64,000 nucleotides of DNA from Piromyces finnis (lineage: Eukaryota; Neocallimastigomycota; Neocallimastigomycetes; Neocallimastigales; Neocallimastigaceae). The position numbers and the translations under genes are program-made. The DNA is taken from positions 1,108,501 through 1,172,500 of the forward strand of contig MCFH01000008.1 of assembly GCA_002104945.1 (NCBI GenBank), given 5' to 3'. Positions 59,671-64,000 of this stretch are shown piece after piece (position 1 is the first letter of the stretch; every line of letters begins with the position of its first letter). Under the pieces are notes generated by a model. It was given only the letters and a program-made list of their open reading frames with translations, searched no databases and was not told where the DNA came from.

Positions 59671-60359
59671 GCTATTTAATTTACCTGTCTAATACTCCAA
59701 AATTCTTCTTCTGATAATAACCCATTTAATACTAATTCCATATGTAATTTCATTAAATCTTTATAGTTTTTAAGAATATCTTGCCTTATTTGAATTTCTT
59801 TTGATGTTAACAATGTTTTGTTTTCATTCAAAGTTTCATTTAATTGTGGATTTTCATTCAATACTGTTGAATTTTGATGTTTTTGGTATATCTTTTGAAG
59901 AGCAGCTGCTAATGCGTTTTTTATTTTTTCTCTATCTGATACTGCATTATCTGATGTAAATGTGAATGTTCTAAATTGCTCCTTTTTATGACTTTGTCCT
60001 ACAATTACAACTCTTAACATAATTTTTGCTGAAGTTGCTGCATTAATAGATTGTGCTTAAAAAAATAAAAAAATAAAAAAAAAATTTTTTATTAAAACTC
60101 TTATAATAATATAAAACATAAATAATTTTTAATTCAAATATAATAATAAAATATCATCTATTTTAAATAAGATAAAAACTATTTATATAATATTTAAGTA
60201 TATACATTTAATTGAATTGAATGGTAATGAAATCAAAATTTCTTTGGTTTTTTCTAATGTCCATGCTAAACGGCAATTTGTAATATGAATGGTTCCATCC
60301 TTTTTTTTTACCATAGCTGGAAATGATAAAAGCAATTCTTCTCCAGCTTCCAATTTCAT
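57516..60359 (-). CDS. TFB1: TFIIH core subunit p62/Tfb1
   Basis: Thirteen minus-strand exons (60359-60206, 60055-59685, 59573-59423, 59331-59297, 59220-59097, 58980-58898, 58823-58714, 58605-58557, 58485-58363, 58262-58194, 58104-57999, 57911-57688, 57611-57516) encode 564 residues; human p62 has 548. An N-terminal PH domain (about 1-110) includes MVKKKDGTIHITNCRLAWTL. BSD domain 1 has LMKLHMELVLNGLLSEEEFW. Then SSSLADIRPTHNEGNDIKY, and BSD domain 2 VPDKVNEKDFWKRYFSSKFF. The segment VPLLIDLTATEQNQFEGYG and the helical C-terminal third, with HFWFYMPIKSDESKETVDKL, follow the family order. Tfb1 joins XPD-containing TFIIH to activators, TFIIE and repair factors in transcription initiation and nucleotide excision repair. 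It is head-to-head with the SWIB gene. Confidence 0.94.
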
Positions 60360-60707
60360 TTTCCTATTTTTTTTTAATTTCTTTATGTAATTTAATTTTT
60401 ATTGTTATTACTGTTAATAATATAGATTTAATACAAATGTTAATATAGTGAATTAAATAATGAAATTTTAAATTTCGAATTAAGATGTAATTTTATATGG
60501 TATAATACATATTTCTTATTTAAAAAAAAAATCAATTTTAAAAAAAAATAATATATGATAATAAATTATAGAGTAAATATTATATATGCCAATCATTCAA
60601 ATAATTTAAATTTTTGATTAAAATGTTTATATATTATATAACCTAAATAAAATAATTATTTCAAATAAAATTTTAGTTTTTATACACATATATATAGAAA
60701 TTTCAAA
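60360..60707. promoter_or_regulatory. Divergent promoter region, TFB1 and Rsc6/Snf12-like gene
   Basis: Only 348 bases separate two divergent start codons. It is A+T-rich; TATATAACC lies near 60635 and TATATATAG near 60693. A shared promoter is inferred. Confidence 0.55.
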
Positions 60708-62817
60708 ATGAATCAAGATTTAAAACGAAGAGCAAATGATAACTCATTAAACTTAAAGAAAAAGTATTTTGTAAAATATAATTAATTATTAATAATAAAT
60801 TAAATGATTAAATTAATATTTTAATTCATGTTAATTTAGTAAAAAGAAACGTAGAATTGAAAAAACATTGCCTCCAAAAATTGAATCTCTAATTCCTGAA
60901 TCAAAATTATATACTCAACTTCATGAATTTGAAAAAAAAATGGATGCAACAATAATGAGAAAAAGACTTGATATTCAAGAAGCAATGTCAAAACCAATTA
61001 AAGTAAATTTTGTTAAAAAGTCATTTTATTTCCATTCATTTATTATAAGAAGAAAAAAATAATAATATAAAATAAAAGATATTAATAAATAATGTACATT
61101 GTTTTATTAATAAATTTAAATTTATTTATAATAGACAAAGAAAACTTTAAGAATATTTGTTTCAAATACGACTTCAGAACAAAACAAAAATATAATGAAT
61201 ATTAATGACATAAGTTTAGATAATATATCAACTCCATCTTGGATATTAAAAATTGAAGGAAAATTATTAGATGTAAAGACAAACATTTAATTAATAAATA
61301 TTATAAAATATAAATATATAAGATACATATATATTTAAATTCAATAAAGTATTTTTATTAAATAAATATTAATCATTTTATAATTTTATAATAATACTAT
61401 CTAAAGAATTCACCAGGAAAAAAAAACATGATAATAGATAAAAAATTTTCATCTTTTGTTAAAAGAGTTATTGTTGAATTAGACAGAGATCAAACTTTAT
61501 ATCCTGAAGGCAACATTATTGAGGTATTATTAAATTTTGATTCCATTTAAGTTTTAATAAAAATAAAAATAGATTTATATATACAAAATTTTTAATAAAT
61601 ATTTATAATTGTTTTAATTATCATTAATTAAATATATATCAGTGGAATAAAGAACATGGAACTCCAGAAATTGATGGATTTGAAATAAAAAGAACTGGAG
61701 ATACTGATGTCAATGCAAGAATTTTAATAGAAATGGATTATGCACCACATAAATATAAATTATCAGAGGATTTATCAAAATTATTAAACATAAAGTTAGA
61801 TACCAAAACCAATATTATCATGGCATTATGGCAATATATTAAAGTAAATAATTAAATAATAATTAATTATGATAATTATTGAAAATAACATAATATTAAT
61901 ATGCTCATAATAATAAAATATAAAATAAAAAACAATAGTACCATAAACTTCAAGATTCAGATGATAAAAGAATTATAAATAATGATGAAGAGTTGAAAAA
62001 AATATTCAAAGTTAACCAGATAACATTCCCTCAAATGCCAGAACTCATAAATTATCATTTGTTGCCACCAGATCCAATTGTTATTGATTATAAAATAAAG
62101 TAATTTAACAAAAATGTTATATAAAAATTATATAAATCAAATAAAGCTAATTCTTTATTTATTATGCAATCTTTAACATATGAAAAATAAAATAATATAT
62201 TAGAGTAGGGGAAAGACAAATAGATGAAGCTGAATATGCATATGATGTTGAAGTTGAAGTAGATGATTCAATCAGAAATAGAATATCATCAGTTGTTTCG
62301 GTATTACAAGAAAATACAAAAGAATATATGGATATGGACGAAAAGGTATTATATATAATTTTATACTTTGGTAATCACATAATCAATTTAATTATATTCA
62401 ATTGCTTAAATTAATTTTATTCTTTTTATCAAAATGATTTATATATAAATATTAAAGATATCGAAAATAATTCAAGCAATAAATAATTGTAAATTAAAAA
62501 GAGATTTTATGATGTCATTTGTAAATGATCCAGTAACATTTATAAACCAGTGGGTCGCAAGTCAAGCAAGAGATTATGAAGTTATTCTTGGTGAATCTCA
62601 TATTAATAAAGAAGAATCAAGACATTCAGAATTCTTTAAGAAACCATGGATCAAGGAAGCAATATTTCATTATCTTAATGCCAAGGTTAGTTTTAAGAGA
62701 ATACTATTGATTATATAAAAAATATGTTATAAAATACTAATATATCTCTTATATATTTTATGTTTGAATTAGACTCACGAAAAATATAATGAATTAGTTA
62801 ATCAGCAACAGCATTAA
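60708..62817 (+). CDS. RSC6: SWIB-domain subunit of a SWI/SNF or RSC chromatin remodeller (Rsc6/Snf12/SMARCD)
   Basis: Nine exons (60708-60763, 60840-61002, 61135-61272, 61407-61523, 61643-61843, 61939-62099, 62204-62345, 62458-62685, 62773-62817) encode 416 residues. A basic start (KKKRRIEK) precedes IESLIPESKLYTQLHEFEKK and MRKRLDIQEA, the N-terminal pattern of the SMARCD family. TKKTLRIFVSNT and PSWILKIEGKLL follow. The SWIB/MDM2-like domain begins near residue 185, LIEMDYAPHKYKLSEDLSKL, and continues with IIMALWQYIKYHKLQDSDD. The C-terminal part has QAINNCKLKRDFMMSFVNDP and FINQWVASQARDYEVI, again as in SMARCD proteins. It belongs to an ATP-dependent nucleosome remodelling complex. Whether it serves RSC or SWI/SNF cannot be told; the family match is firm. 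Confidence 0.92.
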
Positions 62818-63213
62818 TTTCTAAATTTGATTCTTTTTTTTTTATCTTTTTTTCTTATTATTATAATATATTTTATTTAAAGGTTAATATTTTAATATTT
62901 TAAATAATATATCAAACAACATTCAATTTTATATTGTATTTTAATATATATAATATTTAAAATTAAGCTATTTCTGTAATAGTAATTTCCATATTTACAA
63001 TTAAATATTTAAATGTATAAATCATAATCCTTAATTTAATAAAGAATATTAAAAAATTAAAATTTTAAATATTTGATTTTGTGTTGCGTTAATATAAAAT
63101 ATAAAGTTTTTTTTATCCAATAAAAATGTTTGGTTTATATTTAAATTTATCATAATTTAGAAAAGTTATTATAAATATTTTTCAATCATAATAATTTCGT
63201 ATAATTAAAGAAA
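62818..63213. other. Intergenic region
   Basis: Spacer between two genes on the same strand; T-rich just past the first stop (62834-62853). No gene is seen. Confidence 0.5.
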
Positions 63214-63903
63214 ATGGTGGATAAAAAAGAAGAAAAAAAAGAAGAGAAGAAAGAAGAGGAAGAAGTTCAAGACTTAGAAGTTTTAAAAACTCAATTTGAT
63301 ACTTCAGTTGGTATAGCAAGAAGCTTAATTAATAGTTGGCTACCTGAAATTGAAAGTGATGATGAAAAGGATACAGATATAATAGGAAGACCTCCAAGGT
63401 TTATAAATTTTAAACTTTTATAATAATATTTATAGTAATGTTAATATTGTTAGTTTTATATCACATTAGTATTAGTTTTCTTATTTGTTGATTTATTTAA
63501 ATTGTTTTTAAAAAACAAAATTTAAATAATTTAAAATTTTATCTTTATAATTAGATTGGGTCTTGGAGCAAAATTCTTAAGTCAAAATCAAGCAGAGAAA
63601 ATTAATCAAGGGATATTTGAAAAAAAATATAAAGATAAATTAATAAAAGGAAATAAAAGGCATTTAACTCAAGAAGAACAACTAAAAAAGGATAATGAGG
63701 AACGTGCTAAAAAAAGAAAGAAGGAAATGGAAAGTAAGATTTATATATAATTAATTAATCCCAAGAAAATAAAAAAGAAAATATAAAGATATATTAATAT
63801 ATTTATTTATATTGTATTTATATATAAAATCCTTAATTTAGGTATATATCAAGAAGATAGTAAATTTGCAAATTTGAATAAACCAAAATCAAATAATTCC
63901 ATA

Positions 63904-63935
<32 letters not shown>

Positions 63936-64000
63936 AAAAGCAAAGGCAAAAAATCAAAATGATATATTATCAATGTATTTATCAAAGAGTAAAAAACCAA
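63214..64000 (+). CDS. Conserved small fungal protein, DUF3245-like (cut by window edge)
   Basis: Three exons so far, 63214-63398, 63555-63733 and 63842 onward, in frame and still open at the right edge. After a Lys/Glu-rich start come TQFDTSVGIARSLINSWLPE and GRPPRLGLGAKFLSQ, the latter spanning the first splice site. LTQEEQLKKDNEERAKKRKK follows. The LARSLVNSWLP and RPPRLGLGA type of wording matches a small conserved fungal family of unknown function that I recall as DUF3245. A run of 11 Asn and a basic segment lie near the edge. The charge suggests a nuclear or nucleolar protein; this is inference. Confidence 0.75.

Overview
The window is nuclear DNA from an intron-rich, extremely A+T-rich eukaryote, almost certainly a fungus and most like an anaerobic gut fungus (Neocallimastigomycota). 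Four things point there: intergenic DNA that is nearly pure A and T with long homopolymers; spliceosomal introns in all but one gene; Asn/Gln-rich protein tracts; and a fungal gene set (PMT2-type protein O-mannosyltransferase, Mif2/CENP-C, Dep1/Sds3, TFB1, a Cdc7/SepH-type kinase). The standard genetic code fits every gene. The lineage is inferred from composition and was not tested by search.

I built 17 protein-coding gene models, 16 complete and one cut by the right edge. Exon junctions were placed by hand so that each has a GT donor, an AG acceptor and a preserved frame. Left third (1-21.5 kb), gene-poor: a 102-residue Ser-rich protein, an ACC-synthase-like aminotransferase, a ZIP metal transporter and a large acidic Dep1/Sds3-family protein with a long AAT microsatellite in one intron. 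Middle (22-43 kb): a proteasome-assembly-chaperone-1-like protein, LSM4, a calponin-homology/Cdc7-type kinase fusion, an unrecognised 669-residue protein, Mif2/CENP-C and an unrecognised 1236-residue Asn-rich protein. Right third (45-64 kb), densest: a PMT2-type mannosyltransferase, a small Gln-rich protein, PRP43, SF3A1, TFB1, an Rsc6/Snf12 SWIB protein and the start of a small conserved fungal protein.

Nuclear information processing dominates: U6/mRNA-decay LSM ring, U2 snRNP, spliceosome-disassembly helicase, TFIIH, SWI/SNF or RSC, Rpd3L and the inner kinetochore. Several genes are in head-to-head pairs with short gaps (PRP43/SF3A1, TFB1/RSC6, MIF2/unknown), so shared promoters are likely. 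No tRNA, rRNA, transposon or CRISPR array was recognised. The best candidates for something undescribed are the CH-domain/Cdc7-like kinase with a non-RD catalytic loop, very small first coding exons (3 and 9 nt), and long genome-encoded poly(A) tracts just past stop codons.
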